DNA of 64,000 bases from Methylobacterium sp. SyP6R. GTDB taxonomy: Bacteria > Pseudomonadota > Alphaproteobacteria > Rhizobiales > Beijerinckiaceae. Below are positions 34,618 to 42,946 of the stretch, in pieces (the stretch's first letter is position 1; each line of letters starts with the position of its first letter). The position numbers were made by a program, and so were the translations under genes. The stretch covers positions 4,839,501 to 4,903,500 of the forward strand of contig NZ_JAAQRC020000001.1 in the NCBI RefSeq assembly GCF_019216885.1, read 5' to 3'. Under the pieces are notes generated by a model that ran no database searches, had not been told where the DNA came from, and saw only the letters and a list, made by a program, of their open reading frames with translations.

Positions 34618-36387
34618 TCACCCCGCCAGCGCCAGCACTCCGTCCTGCAGGAAGCCGCCGCCGCCGGTCACCGTCTCCTCGAGCCCCCGGCTCGCCGTGG
34701 CGAGGTTCTCGGCAAAGAAGCGCGACAGGGCGATGCGGGCCGGGTGGGCCGGATCGCCGTCGCCGGCCTTGGCCGCCGCGTTCGCCGCGAGCGCGGCTTG
34801 CGCCAGGCAGGCGCCGCCCTGGGCGAGACCGAACAGGCGCAGGTAAGGGGTGGCGCCGGCCAGCGCCTCGTCCGGCCGGTTCGAGCCGAGGGCCTTCAGG
34901 AGGGAGCTCGTCGCCCGGTCCAGCGCCTCGATCGTCTCGCGCAGGCGCGGGGCGGTGTGGCCGAAGGCGGGACCGCCCTCCTTCAGCACCCGCTCGGCGA
35001 TCAGCCGCATCGCGCCGATCTGGCCGCGCACCACCGCGCCGTTCTCCAGCGGCAGCTTGCGGGTGACGAGGTCGATCGCCTGGATGCCGTTGGTGCCCTC
35101 GTAGATCGCCGCGATGCGGGCGTCGCGCAGGTGCTGGGCGGCGCCGGTCTCCTCGACGAAGCCCATGCCGCCATGGACCTGGATGCCGAGCGACGCGACC
35201 TCGATGCCGATATCGGTCGAGAAGGCCTTCGCCACCGGGGTCAGAAGCGAGGCCTGGGCCTGCGCGATTTTACGCGCCGCCTCGTCCGGCGCCCGGTGGG
35301 CGCGGTCGATCGCCTCGGCGGTGAGGTAGCAGATGCCGCGGGAGGCCCCCGTCAGCGCCTTCATGGTGAGCAGCATCCGCTGCACGTCGGGATGATCGAT
35401 GATCGCGCTCGCGCCGTCCGTGGCGGCGCTCGCCCGGCCCTGGCGACGGTCGCGGGCATACGACAGCGCCTGCTGGTAGGCCCGCTCGGCGATGGCGACG
35501 CCCTGAAGGCCGACGCCGAGGCGGGCGTTGTTCATCATCGTGAACATGCAGGCCAGCCCCCGGTTGGCCTCGCCGACGAGCCAGCCGACCGCGCCGTCAT
35601 ACACCATGGTGCAGGTCGGCGAGCCGTGGATGCCGAGCTTGTGCTCGATGCCGGCGCATTTCAGCGCGTTGCGCGAGCCGTCCGGGAGCACCTTCGGCAC
35701 CAGGAACAGGGAGATGCCGCGGGTGCCGGGAGGCGCGTCGGGCAGCCGCGCCAGCACCAGGTGCACGATGTTGTCGGTCAGGTCGTGCTCGCCCCAGGTG
35801 ATGTAGATCTTCTCGCCCGAGATCCGGAAGCTGCCGTCCCCGACGGGCTCGGCCCGGGTGCGCATCACCGAGAGGTCCGAGCCGGCCTGCGGCTCGGTGA
35901 GGTTCATGGTGGCGGTCCACTCGCCCGAGACCAGCTTCTCGAGGTAGCGGGCCCGCAGTTCCTCGCTGCCGTGGCGGCTCAGCGCCTCGACGCCGCCGGC
36001 GGTGAGCAGCGGCCCGAGGCCGAAGGCCATGGAGGCCGAGTTCCACATCTCGATGCAGGCGGCGTTGAGCAGGATCGGCAGGCCCTGGCCGCCATACTCG
36101 ACCGGGCCCGGCAGGGCGTTCCAGCCGCCCTCGGTCCAGGCGCGGTAGGCCTCGCGGTAGCCCGGCGGCATCGTCACCACGCCGTCCTTGAGCGGCGTGC
36201 CGTGGCGGTCGCCCACCTTGTTGAGCGGCGCCACCACGTCGTTGGCGAAGCGCCCGGCCTCCTCCAGGATCGTGTCGACGAGGTCGTCCGAGAGCTCGCC
36301 GTGCAGGCCCTGCGCGATGGCGCGGTCGAGCCCGGCGACGTGCCGGAGGGTGAAGGCCATCTCGGCCACGGGCGCGCGATAGGTCAT
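34618..36387 (-). CDS. Acyl-CoA dehydrogenase (DmdC/AcdA type)
   Basis: The 589-residue FAD enzyme is about 200 residues longer than classical acyl-CoA dehydrogenases, as in the DmdC (3-methylmercaptopropionyl-CoA dehydrogenase) group. The FAD and substrate motifs MNLTEPQAGSDLS and KIYITWGEHDL are present, and the catalytic glutamate lies in AIYEGTNGIQAIDL, which is diagnostic of this branch. The C-terminal GGGGFLQDGVLALAG is also conserved in the group. It probably oxidises a short acyl-CoA, making an enoyl-CoA for the downstream hydratase. DMSP use is only one possibility. Confidence 0.92.
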   Translation of the reverse strand: MTYRAPVAEMAFTLRHVAGLDRAIAQGLHGELSDDLVDTILEEAGRFANDVVAPLNKVGDRHGTPLKDGVVTMPPGYREAYRAWTEGGWNALPGPVEYGGQGLPILLNAACIEMWNSASMAFGLGPLLTAGGVEALSRHGSEELRARYLEKLVSGEWTATMNLTEPQAGSDLSVMRTRAEPVGDGSFRISGEKIYITWGEHDLTDNIVHLVLARLPDAPPGTRGISLFLVPKVLPDGSRNALKCAGIEHKLGIHGSPTCTMVYDGAVGWLVGEANRGLACMFTMMNNARLGVGLQGVAIAERAYQQALSYARDRRQGRASAATDGASAIIDHPDVQRMLLTMKALTGASRGICYLTAEAIDRAHRAPDEAARKIAQAQASLLTPVAKAFSTDIGIEVASLGIQVHGGMGFVEETGAAQHLRDARIAAIYEGTNGIQAIDLVTRKLPLENGAVVRGQIGAMRLIAERVLKEGGPAFGHTAPRLRETIEALDRATSSLLKALGSNRPDEALAGATPYLRLFGLAQGGACLAQAALAANAAAKAGDGDPAHPARIALSRFFAENLATASRGLEETVTGGGGFLQDGVLALAG

Positions 36388-36545
36388 CGAGGGCTCCTCC
36401 CGGGAGAGCGGGGCGGCATCTCGGAGGAGCCCGCCGTGCGGGCTCCCCTGGAGCCACCCTTTGGATTTGACGTGCGAGTGCCGCCGACGCTACGGCCGAC
36501 AGCATGGTGACGGATAGTTTAGACGTGAACGATGATCCCGGGTCA

Positions 36546-37529
36546 ATGCCGACCCGGCGGCTGACCGCCGACGACGCGGGCATCCGGGAAGCCGGCGCCC
36601 TGTTGCGCGCAGGGAAGCTCGTGGCGATCCCGACCGAGACCGTCTACGGCCTCGGCGCCGATGCGGGCGACCCGGCGGCGGTGGCGGGCATCTACGCCGC
36701 CAAGGAGCGGCCGCGGTTCAACCCGCTGATCGCCCACCTGCCCGACCTCGACGCGGCGCGGCGGGAGGGGGTGTTCGGCGCGGACGCCCTGCTTCTGGCG
36801 GAGGCGTTCTGGCCCGGCCCGCTCACCCTGGTGGTGCCGGTGGCGGAAGGCGGGCGGGTCTGCGACCTCGCCCGGGCGGGGCTCGGAAGCGTGGCGCTGC
36901 GGGTACCGGACAGCGTGGTCGCCCGCGCCGTGCTGACGGCGGCCGGCTGCCCGGTGGCGGCGCCCTCGGCCAACCGGTCGGGGCGGGTGAGCCCGACGGA
37001 GGCCGATCACGTGCTCGGCGACCTCGACGGGCGGATCGCCGCGGTTCTCGATGGCGGCCCCTGCCCGGTCGGGGTCGAATCGACCATCGTCGCCTGCCTC
37101 GACGGGCCGCCGGTACTGCTGCGACCGGGCGGCGTGCCGCGCGAGGCGATCGAGGCGGTCTTGGGCCGGAGGCTGGCACTGCCGAGCGTGCCCGAGGGAG
37201 CGGCGCCGGTCTCGCCGGGGCTCCTCGCCTCGCATTACGCGCCCCGCGCCGCGGTGCGGCTCGACGTCACGGAGATCCGGCCCGGCGAGGCGGCCCTGCT
37301 GTTCGGCCCTGCAGCACCCGATGGTCTCGATGCGGCGGCAGCGTCCCTGAACCTCAGCCCGGCCGGCGACCTCGCCGAGGCGGCGGCCCACCTGTTCGCC
37401 TTTCTGCGCCGGCTCGATGCGAGCGGTGCGGCGACGATCGCGGTAGCGCCGATCCCGGAGGACGGCCTCGGCGAGGCGATCCGCGACCGGCTGGCGCGGG
37501 CGGCGGCACCGCGCCGAGCGATGGCGTAA
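36546..37529 (+). CDS. L-threonylcarbamoyladenylate synthase (long Sua5 form)
   Basis: The 327-residue enzyme makes threonylcarbamoyl-AMP from threonine, bicarbonate and ATP, the first step of the t6A modification on tRNAs that read ANN codons. The YrdC domain shows PTETVYGLGADA, KERPRFNPLIAHL and APSANRSGRVSPT, and the C-terminal Sua5 domain begins at SPGLLASHYAPRA. I chose the ATG at 36546, where the domain begins; an ATG at 36504 would add 14 residues. Neither start has a good ribosome site. It is divergent from the acyl-CoA dehydrogenase gene. Confidence 0.94.
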   Translation: MPTRRLTADDAGIREAGALLRAGKLVAIPTETVYGLGADAGDPAAVAGIYAAKERPRFNPLIAHLPDLDAARREGVFGADALLLAEAFWPGPLTLVVPVAEGGRVCDLARAGLGSVALRVPDSVVARAVLTAAGCPVAAPSANRSGRVSPTEADHVLGDLDGRIAAVLDGGPCPVGVESTIVACLDGPPVLLRPGGVPREAIEAVLGRRLALPSVPEGAAPVSPGLLASHYAPRAAVRLDVTEIRPGEAALLFGPAAPDGLDAAAASLNLSPAGDLAEAAAHLFAFLRRLDASGAATIAVAPIPEDGLGEAIRDRLARAAAPRRAMA

Positions 37530-37547
37530 AATTTTTGCGAAAACCGC

Positions 37548-37573
37548 GGAACCGATCCCGCGGGCCTCGCGTT
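37548..37573 (+). promoter_or_regulatory. EcfG (general stress sigma factor) promoter
   Basis: GGAAC at 37548-37552 and CGTT at 37570-37573, separated by exactly 17 bases, match the alphaproteobacterial EcfG/SigT consensus (GGAAC-N16/17-CGTT) at all nine positions. It lies in the 130-base gap after the threonylcarbamoyl-AMP synthase gene and points into a non-coding stretch that ends at a terminator 50 bases on. Confidence 0.7.
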
Positions 37574-37579
37574 GTCGGG

Positions 37580-37650
37580 TCCTAGAAGGTCACCTAAGCC
37601 CCCATCGACCTTCCGCCTCAGAGGCCCGGATTTGCATCCGGGCTTTTTTC
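37580..37650 (+). ncRNA. Candidate stress-induced small RNA, GsrN-like
   Basis: A transcript from the EcfG promoter would start near 37580 and end at the terminator at 37644-37650, giving about 70 nt. It would hold a hairpin with stem GAAGGTC/GACCTTC (37585-37591 and 37607-37613) and a 15-base loop, ACCTAAGCCCCCATC, rich in unpaired C, followed by the terminator hairpin. GsrN in Caulobacter is a SigT-dependent RNA whose C-rich loop pairs with the G-rich leaders of stress mRNAs such as katG. Promoter class, the exposed C-rich loop and the terminator all agree, but sequence homology was not tested, and the predicted length is shorter than GsrN. Confidence 0.6.
37624..37650 (+). terminator. Rho-independent terminator of the small RNA
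   Basis: GCCCGGAT (37624-37631), loop TTGC, then ATCCGGGC (37636-37643) with a run of six T. The stem is perfect over eight pairs. It could also end transcription from the upstream threonylcarbamoyl-AMP synthase gene. It does not work for wrbA, which is on the other strand. Confidence 0.9.
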
Positions 37651-37662
37651 TTTTGCGGAGCG

Positions 37663-38262
37663 TCAGCCGGCGAGCTTCGCCGCGATGCCGGCGACGTGGC
37701 GGCCCTGGAAACGGGCACCTTCAAGCTCGACCACGCTCGGCTGGCGGCTGCCGTCGCCGCCCGCGATGGTCGAGGCGCCGTAGGGCGAGTTGCCCATCAC
37801 CTCGGCCGTACCGAGCTGGCCCTGGAAGCTGTAGGGCAGGCCGACCACCACCATGCCCTGATGCAGCAGCACGGTATGGAAGCTCAGGATCGTCGATTCC
37901 TGGCCGCCATGCTGCGAGGCCGTCGAGGTGAAGACCGCGCCGACCTTGCCGACGAGGGCGCCCTTCGCCCATAGGCCGCCGGTCTGGTCGATGAAGTTCT
38001 TCATCTGCGCCGCCATGTTGCCGTAGCGGGTCGGCGTGCCGAAGATGATCGCGTCGTAGGACGGCAGCTCGTCGACCGTGGCGACCGGCGCCTTCTGGTC
38101 GAGCTTGTAGTGCGACTGCCGGGCGACCTCCTCCGGCACCAGCTCGGGCACCCGCTTGACCACGACCTCGGCCCCCGCCTCGCGGACGCCCTCGGCCACC
38201 GCATAGGCCATCTGCTCGATATGGCCGTAGGTCGAGTAGTAGAGGACCAAAACCTTCGCCAT
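37663..38262 (-). CDS. wrbA: NAD(P)H:quinone oxidoreductase WrbA
   Basis: The 199-residue FMN protein reduces quinones by two electrons, protecting against oxidative stress. The flavodoxin-like phosphate loop is [12 protein letters not shown], and the family motif [24 protein letters not shown] follows at about residue 76. The start has AGGAG 9 bases upstream. It is divergent from a LysR-family gene 118 bases away, and its 3' end is close to the candidate stress small RNA. Confidence 0.96.
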   Translation of the reverse strand: MAKVLVLYYSTYGHIEQMAYAVAEGVREAGAEVVVKRVPELVPEEVARQSHYKLDQKAPVATVDELPSYDAIIFGTPTRYGNMAAQMKNFIDQTGGLWAKGALVGKVGAVFTSTASQHGGQESTILSFHTVLLHQGMVVVGLPYSFQGQLGTAEVMGNSPYGASTIAGGDGSRQPSVVELEGARFQGRHVAGIAAKLAG

Positions 38263-38379
38263 CGCTTGGATCTCCTGGAGGATTGCTCGGCGGGAACCAT
38301 CGCGGATCGCAGGCGCCCGGGAAATGGCCTATGGTGCAAGCCCGCGCTTGCAGGCGCGCAAGGTCGGGAGTTCGATACC

Positions 38380-39297
38380 ATGACCGCCGCCCTCGCCTGG
38401 GACGATTTCCGGCTGGTGAAGGCCATCTCCGACCAGCGCGGCCTGACCCAGGCCGCCGAGCGGCTCGGCATCAACCACTCCACCGCCTTCCGGCGCCTCG
38501 GCCAGATCGAGGCGACCCTGCGCACGCCGCTCTTCGAGCGCCACCGCACCGGCTACGTGCCGACGCCGGCGGCCGAGGAGATGGCGCGCATCGCCGCCCG
38601 GATGGAGGAAGACGTGCTGGCCTTCACCCGGCGGATCGAGGGCCGGACCCTGAGCCCCGCCGGAGAACTGCGCATCACCACCGCGGCCTCGCTGCTCACC
38701 GGCCTCCTGACCCCGATCCTCGCTGCGTTCTGCGCCCGCTGCCCGGAGGTCCGCCTCGACGTGGTGGTGTCGGAGCAGGCGCTCAATCTCGCCAAGCGCG
38801 ACGCCGACGTGGCGCTCCGCGCCACCAACGACCCGCCCGACACGCTGGTGGGGCGGCGCCTCGCCACCATCGCCTGGGCGCTCTACGGCCGGGCCGATCT
38901 CGACCGCGGCGTCTCCGCGAGCGAGCAGCGCTGGGTCTCGCCGGCGCCCCGGCTCGGGGCGGCGGCGGCGGCGCGCTACGTGCAGGAGCGGACCGCGCCC
39001 GAGCGCGTGGTCCTGCGCCTCGACACCGTGCAGGGACTGGCGGATGCGGTGGAGGCCGGGATCGGCATCGGCCCCCTGCCCTGCGTCATCGGCGACCGCC
39101 GGCCTGGCCTCGTGCGGCTCTCGAGCCCGGAGCCCGATCTCGCCGCCGGCCTCTGGCTCCTCACCCATCCGGATCTGCGCCGCGCCGCCCGGGTGCGGGC
39201 CTTCCTCGACTTCGTCGGCGACGCGATCGCCAAGGAGCGCGACCTGATCGAGGGGCGGTTCCCGCCGCATCGGACCGAGGCGGCACTCACGCTTTGA
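38380..39297 (+). CDS. LysR-family transcriptional regulator
   Basis: The 305-residue regulator has a helix-turn-helix in GLTQAAERLGINHSTAFRRLGQIEATL and an effector domain after about residue 90. It is divergent from wrbA, and a 5-bp dyad (CTTGC-N6-GCAAG at 38347-38362) lies just ahead of its start, so it may regulate wrbA or itself. The group with the INHSTAFRR signature often acts on quinone or aldehyde genes, but no ligand is known. Confidence 0.9.
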   Translation: MTAALAWDDFRLVKAISDQRGLTQAAERLGINHSTAFRRLGQIEATLRTPLFERHRTGYVPTPAAEEMARIAARMEEDVLAFTRRIEGRTLSPAGELRITTAASLLTGLLTPILAAFCARCPEVRLDVVVSEQALNLAKRDADVALRATNDPPDTLVGRRLATIAWALYGRADLDRGVSASEQRWVSPAPRLGAAAAARYVQERTAPERVVLRLDTVQGLADAVEAGIGIGPLPCVIGDRRPGLVRLSSPEPDLAAGLWLLTHPDLRRAARVRAFLDFVGDAIAKERDLIEGRFPPHRTEAALTL

Positions 39298-39567
39298 CCG
39301 GCGGCAAGGCGGGGCGTCCGTCCCGCCGCGAGGACGGTAACAGCTATACTCGGTTGTTATGGAGTTGCGGACGCTCACGCGGTCCTGCATGGTCGTATTC
39401 GATATTTCTGTTTCGTGACGCACAACGCCGCCAGTGGTTGAGCAATGACCCAAAGTTTCAAGGCACAGGGCGAACATTTGATAAGAGGACGATCCATCAG
39501 CTTGGAATGACGATGAATTGCCGAATAGCACGTTTTCCCAACATATGTTGCCATACAAAACAAGGCT

Positions 39568-40230
39568 TTGAGTGTGACGCAGCGTCTTTTCTCAATTCAT
39601 GTTGCCAAGGCGGGGGGCAGTTTACTCCGCACAAGTCTCCAGAAGGCATATGGAAACGAGTTCCAGGCCCAGTACGATGACGACCCGGCCAATTCGGTAG
39701 CTCCGCGCAATCTCGACCCTGCCCACTTCATCGCGCGGCGGCTGCATCCGGTGCCGGGCACGACATTCATCTATGGCCATTACCATCCGGGCCGCTTCGC
39801 CATCACACGTGATGACTACCTGTTCACCATCTTGCGAGAACCCATCGAGAATATCATATCGATCTAATTTTTCTGGAAGAAATTAGAGCGGCAAGGGAGC
39901 TTGATCCACAATTATTTTCTTGACAACGATTTGGGCATTACCGACATGGCGCGCCTCCCGATCATGCGGACGCTCTACTCGCATTTCTATTTCGGGGGCT
40001 TTCCGATGGAGCGCTTCGATCACGTCGCGGATAACCGGTATCGCAAGGCGGCGCTCACGCGCCTCGGCTCGGCGATTGGCCGGCCGCTGGACGTGGATGT
40101 CCGCGTGAACGTGACGCCGCCCGACGCCCAGCGCCGGATGGTCGAGGCGGATGCACGCCTCATGGCCTCGCTACGGGACATCCTGATCGAGGACGTGCGC
40201 TTCTTCGAGAGATATGCCGAAGGACGTTGA
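39568..40230 (+). pseudogene. Sulfotransferase family gene interrupted by an in-frame stop
   Basis: Residues 1-99 (IHVAKAGGSLLRTSL, the PAPS 5'-phosphosulfate loop, and TILREPIENIISI, the 3'-phosphate region) and the next frame segment (FFWKKLERQGSLIHNYFLDND to FFERYAEGR) are in the same reading frame, separated only by a TAA at 39865-39867. The expected tyrosine codon (TAC or TAT) at this position fits the family pattern, so a single base change to TAA has truncated the gene. Restarting at the TTG at 39901 would make only the C-terminal half. Codons such as ATA and TTA and the lower GC of the 5' half and upstream DNA suggest horizontal transfer. Confidence 0.8.
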
Positions 40231-40292
40231 GGTTGGAGAAGCGTCCGCCCGCCGCGCTCGACCCGGAGGCCGTGCCGGGGACGCCGATCGCT

Positions 40293-40754
40293 TCAACGGA
40301 CCGAGACGATCTCGACCTCGTGACCCGCCACCGTGACGGCGTCGCCCGCCTGCTTGCCGGTGAGCGCGCGGGCGAGCGGCGCCACGTAGGAGAGCGTTCC
40401 CTTGGCCGGGTCGGCCTCGTCCTCGCCGACGATGCGGAAGGTCTGTTCCGTTCCATCCTCGCGGGCGATGGTGACGGTGGAGCCGAAATGCACGCCGTCG
40501 CCGGGTGGCTGATCCACCACCTGGGCCGAGTTGCGCCGGGCGGTCCAGTAGCGCAGGTCGCGGTTCACCCGGGCCATGTTGGCCTTGTCGTCGGGCGACA
40601 GGCCGGCATGCTCGGTGTGCAGCCGGTCCAGCTCCGCGTCGATGAGGGCGAGGCCCTCCGGCGTGACGAAGTTCGGGTGCGGGGAGACGGGACGGTCGGG
40701 GAGATCCTCGAAGGCCTCCCCGCCCTCCTTCTCGCGAACGAAGGCGATGCTCAT
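40293..40754 (-). CDS. GreA/GreB-family transcription elongation factor
   Basis: The 153-residue protein resembles cleavage factors that rescue backtracked RNA polymerase. The N-terminal coiled coil includes LIDAELDRLHTEHAGL and RVNRDLRYWTARRNSAQVV, and the C-terminal FKBP-like domain ends in VAGHEVEIVSVR. The N-terminal extension SPHPNFVTPEGL is typical of alphaproteobacterial GreB-like paralogues. No clear ribosome site was seen. It lies downstream of the AcuI-type reductase gene on the same strand, with a 62-base gap. Confidence 0.85.
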   Translation of the reverse strand: MSIAFVREKEGGEAFEDLPDRPVSPHPNFVTPEGLALIDAELDRLHTEHAGLSPDDKANMARVNRDLRYWTARRNSAQVVDQPPGDGVHFGSTVTIAREDGTEQTFRIVGEDEADPAKGTLSYVAPLARALTGKQAGDAVTVAGHEVEIVSVR

Positions 40755-40816
40755 GAAACGGGCAATGCGCGGAACGTCGCCAAGGTTCCGCGCAAGGTTC
40801 CGCGCATCGCTCGCGC

Positions 40817-41806
40817 CTACGCGATCGTCACCACGATCCGCCCGCGGGTGCGCCCGGCCAGGATCTCGGGGCCCCGCGCGATCACCTCGGCGAGCGGCAC
40901 GGTGGTGGTCATCGCCGAGAGAGAGGCCGGGTCGAGGTCGCGGGCCAGCCGGCCCCAGGCCTCCCGGCGCAAGGGGAGCGGCGCCATCACGCTCTCGATG
41001 CCGTAGAGCGCCACCCCGCGCAGGATGAACGGCGCCACCGAGGTCGGCAGGTCCATGCCGCCGGCCAGCCCGCAGGCCGCGACCGCGCCGCCATACCGGG
41101 TCATCGCCAGCGCGTTGGCGAGCGTCGCGGAGCCGACCGCATCGATCGTGGCGGCCCAGCGCTCCTTGCCCAGGGGCTTGCCCGGGGCGCTCAGCTCGGC
41201 CCGGTCGATGATCTCGGCGGCCCCTAGGCCGCGCAGGTACTCCGCCTCCTCGTCCGCCCGCCCGGTCGAGGCGATGACGTGCCAGCCGGCACGTGCCAGG
41301 AGCGAGACCGCGACCGAACCGACGCCGCCCGCCGCGCCCGTCACCAGGGCCGGGCCGGATTCCGGGGTGAGGCCGTGGCGCTCCAGCGCCAGCAGGGCCA
41401 GCATCGCGGTATAGCCGGCGGTGCCGATCGCCATCGCCTGCTCGGGGGTGAAGTTCGCCGGCAGGGCCACCAGCCAGTCGCCCTTGACCCGCGACTTCTC
41501 CGCATAGGCGCCGAGATGCGTCTCGCCGGTGCCCCAGCCGTTGAGCACCACGGCGTCGCCGGGCTTCCAGTCCGGGTGGGAGGAGGCCTCGACCACGCCG
41601 GAGAAATCGATGCCGGGAATCATCGGCCAGCGCCGCACCACCGGCGCCTTGCCGGTGAGCGCCAGCCCGTCCTTGTAGTTGAGGGTGGAGTGCGTGACCC
41701 GGACGGTGACGTCGCCGTCCATCAGTTCGGACTCGTCGACATCCTTCAGGGCGACGCGCTGCCCGCCCTCGCCCTTCTCGATCACCACCGCCTTGAAGGT
41801 GCCCAC
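40817..41806 (-). CDS. acuI: MDR-family acrylyl-CoA reductase (AcuI/YhdH type)
   Basis: The 329-residue medium-chain reductase turns acryloyl-CoA into propionyl-CoA with [25 protein letters not shown] and [11 protein letters not shown] are YhdH/AcuI hallmarks, and the Rossmann motif is [16 protein letters not shown]. There is no structural zinc set, as expected. I chose a GTG at 41806 with a GGAGG site 7 bases upstream over a TTG at 41887. In this organism it could detoxify acrylate or feed 3-hydroxypropionate carbon to propionyl-CoA, from which the epimerase at 53.7 kb operates. Confidence 0.9.
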   Translation of the reverse strand: MGTFKAVVIEKGEGGQRVALKDVDESELMDGDVTVRVTHSTLNYKDGLALTGKAPVVRRWPMIPGIDFSGVVEASSHPDWKPGDAVVLNGWGTGETHLGAYAEKSRVKGDWLVALPANFTPEQAMAIGTAGYTAMLALLALERHGLTPESGPALVTGAAGGVGSVAVSLLARAGWHVIASTGRADEEAEYLRGLGAAEIIDRAELSAPGKPLGKERWAATIDAVGSATLANALAMTRYGGAVAACGLAGGMDLPTSVAPFILRGVALYGIESVMAPLPLRREAWGRLARDLDPASLSAMTTTVPLAEVIARGPEILAGRTRGRIVVTIA

Positions 41807-41935
41807 GCTTTCGCCTCCCCGCCCGCGCGCGGCGTTCCGGCCGCGTTCGCTCGACGGGGTTGTGGGGCGCTGCCCCCTCTGCGGCAAGGACCTTGCGGCG
41901 AGGCGGCCCGGGAACGGCCCGGGCCGCGATCCGGC

Positions 41936-42529
41936 TCAGTAGCCGTCGTAGATGCTGCCGCCGCCGAAGACGAGCCCGGTGCCGGCTCCGACGGCCGCCG
42001 CACCGAGGCCGATCCCGGCACCCGCGAGGCCGAGGCCCGCCCCGACGATTCCGCCCGAGGCCGGACCGGCCGCGTAGCCGCCGCCATTGGCCGGCACCCA
42101 GCCGGAGCGGGCGGGCTCGACCAGGACGCGGCGCTGGTAGGAGGCGTAGGCCGGCGGGATCACCTGCGGCACCACCTGGGCCGGGCGCACCAGCACCCGG
42201 CGGGTCTGGGTGGCGTAGCGGGGCGGGATCGTGACCCAGCAGCCGACGGTCTGGCCGTAGGCGTCGACCGAGGTCTGCCACACCCGGCGGGCCGGCGCGA
42301 CCAGCACCTGCTCGGAGACGGTGTCGTAGACCGGCGGGACGACGTGGTTCACCGTGCGCGGCGGGCGCACCATCACCTGCTCGGACACCGTGCCGTAGAC
42401 CGGCGGGGTCGAGACCTGGCGGTAGCAATCGGTGGTGCAGCCGTAGCCGCCGGCGAAGGCCGGGGCGGCGGAGAGCAGGCCGGCCGCGAGGGCGGTCGCG
42501 GCGATGGCACGGGTGACCCGGGCGGTCAT
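41936..42529 (-). CDS. Secreted repeat-containing hypothetical protein (197 aa)
   Basis: A signal sequence ends AFA before GGYGCTTDCYR. Four degenerate copies of a roughly 25-residue unit follow, each around an aromatic-hydroxyl motif: TPPVYGTVSEQVMVRPPR, VPPVYDTVSEQVLVAPAR, IPPRYATQTRRVLVRPAQ and IPPAYASYQRRVLVEPAR. The C-terminal third is glycine/alanine-rich (GLGLAGAGIGLGAA). The unit looks like a short beta hairpin repeated along an exported chain. No function is recognised. Confidence 0.78.
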   Translation of the reverse strand: MTARVTRAIAATALAAGLLSAAPAFAGGYGCTTDCYRQVSTPPVYGTVSEQVMVRPPRTVNHVVPPVYDTVSEQVLVAPARRVWQTSVDAYGQTVGCWVTIPPRYATQTRRVLVRPAQVVPQVIPPAYASYQRRVLVEPARSGWVPANGGGYAAGPASGGIVGAGLGLAGAGIGLGAAAVGAGTGLVFGGGSIYDGY

Positions 42530-42946
42530 GTTCGGGCTTTCTCGGAAGGGTAGCGGGGAAAAGGTCCGCGCGGTGCTCGCCAGCGCCACGCTTGCCCGAG
42601 AGAGAAGCCGCTCCGATGCCCTTCAGGCAAGCCGAAAGCCGGAAGAGGGTAAAATTGCCCTCGGGATTTACTACGTATTTCGGTGAATTACGGAGGGAAT
42701 CGCGCAAGCCTGGGAGTCGATCGGCGAGCGGGACTCGGGAACCCTCGACTTGTCCTTGGCCGATAGTGTCGGCGTAAACCATGGCCCCGGATTCGACTGG
42801 GGACGAGCCGAGCGCCAGGGTGGTCGTGCGACGGAGCCGGTCGATGCGGCCGGTCGACGACGAAAAAACCCTCCGGGAGGATCCGGAGGGCGTCAGGTTC
42901 GTCGATCGGGCGATCTGTCGTGCGGGGGGGGGCCGACGCCCACCGG
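42530..42946. other. Intergenic region without supported genes
   Basis: These 417 bases separate the repeat-containing secreted protein gene from the wall hydrolase gene. The only clear element is the leftward terminator near 42863-42890. The plus-strand open frame starting at 42781 has no ribosome site and a shadow-like composition. Confidence 0.5.
42863..42890 (-). terminator. Rho-independent terminator after the SleB-type hydrolase gene
   Basis: Read on the minus strand, CCCTCCGG (42890-42883), a 6-base loop, and CCGGAGGG (42876-42869) are followed by six T (42868-42863). It lies about 55 bases after the hydrolase stop. Confidence 0.85.
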
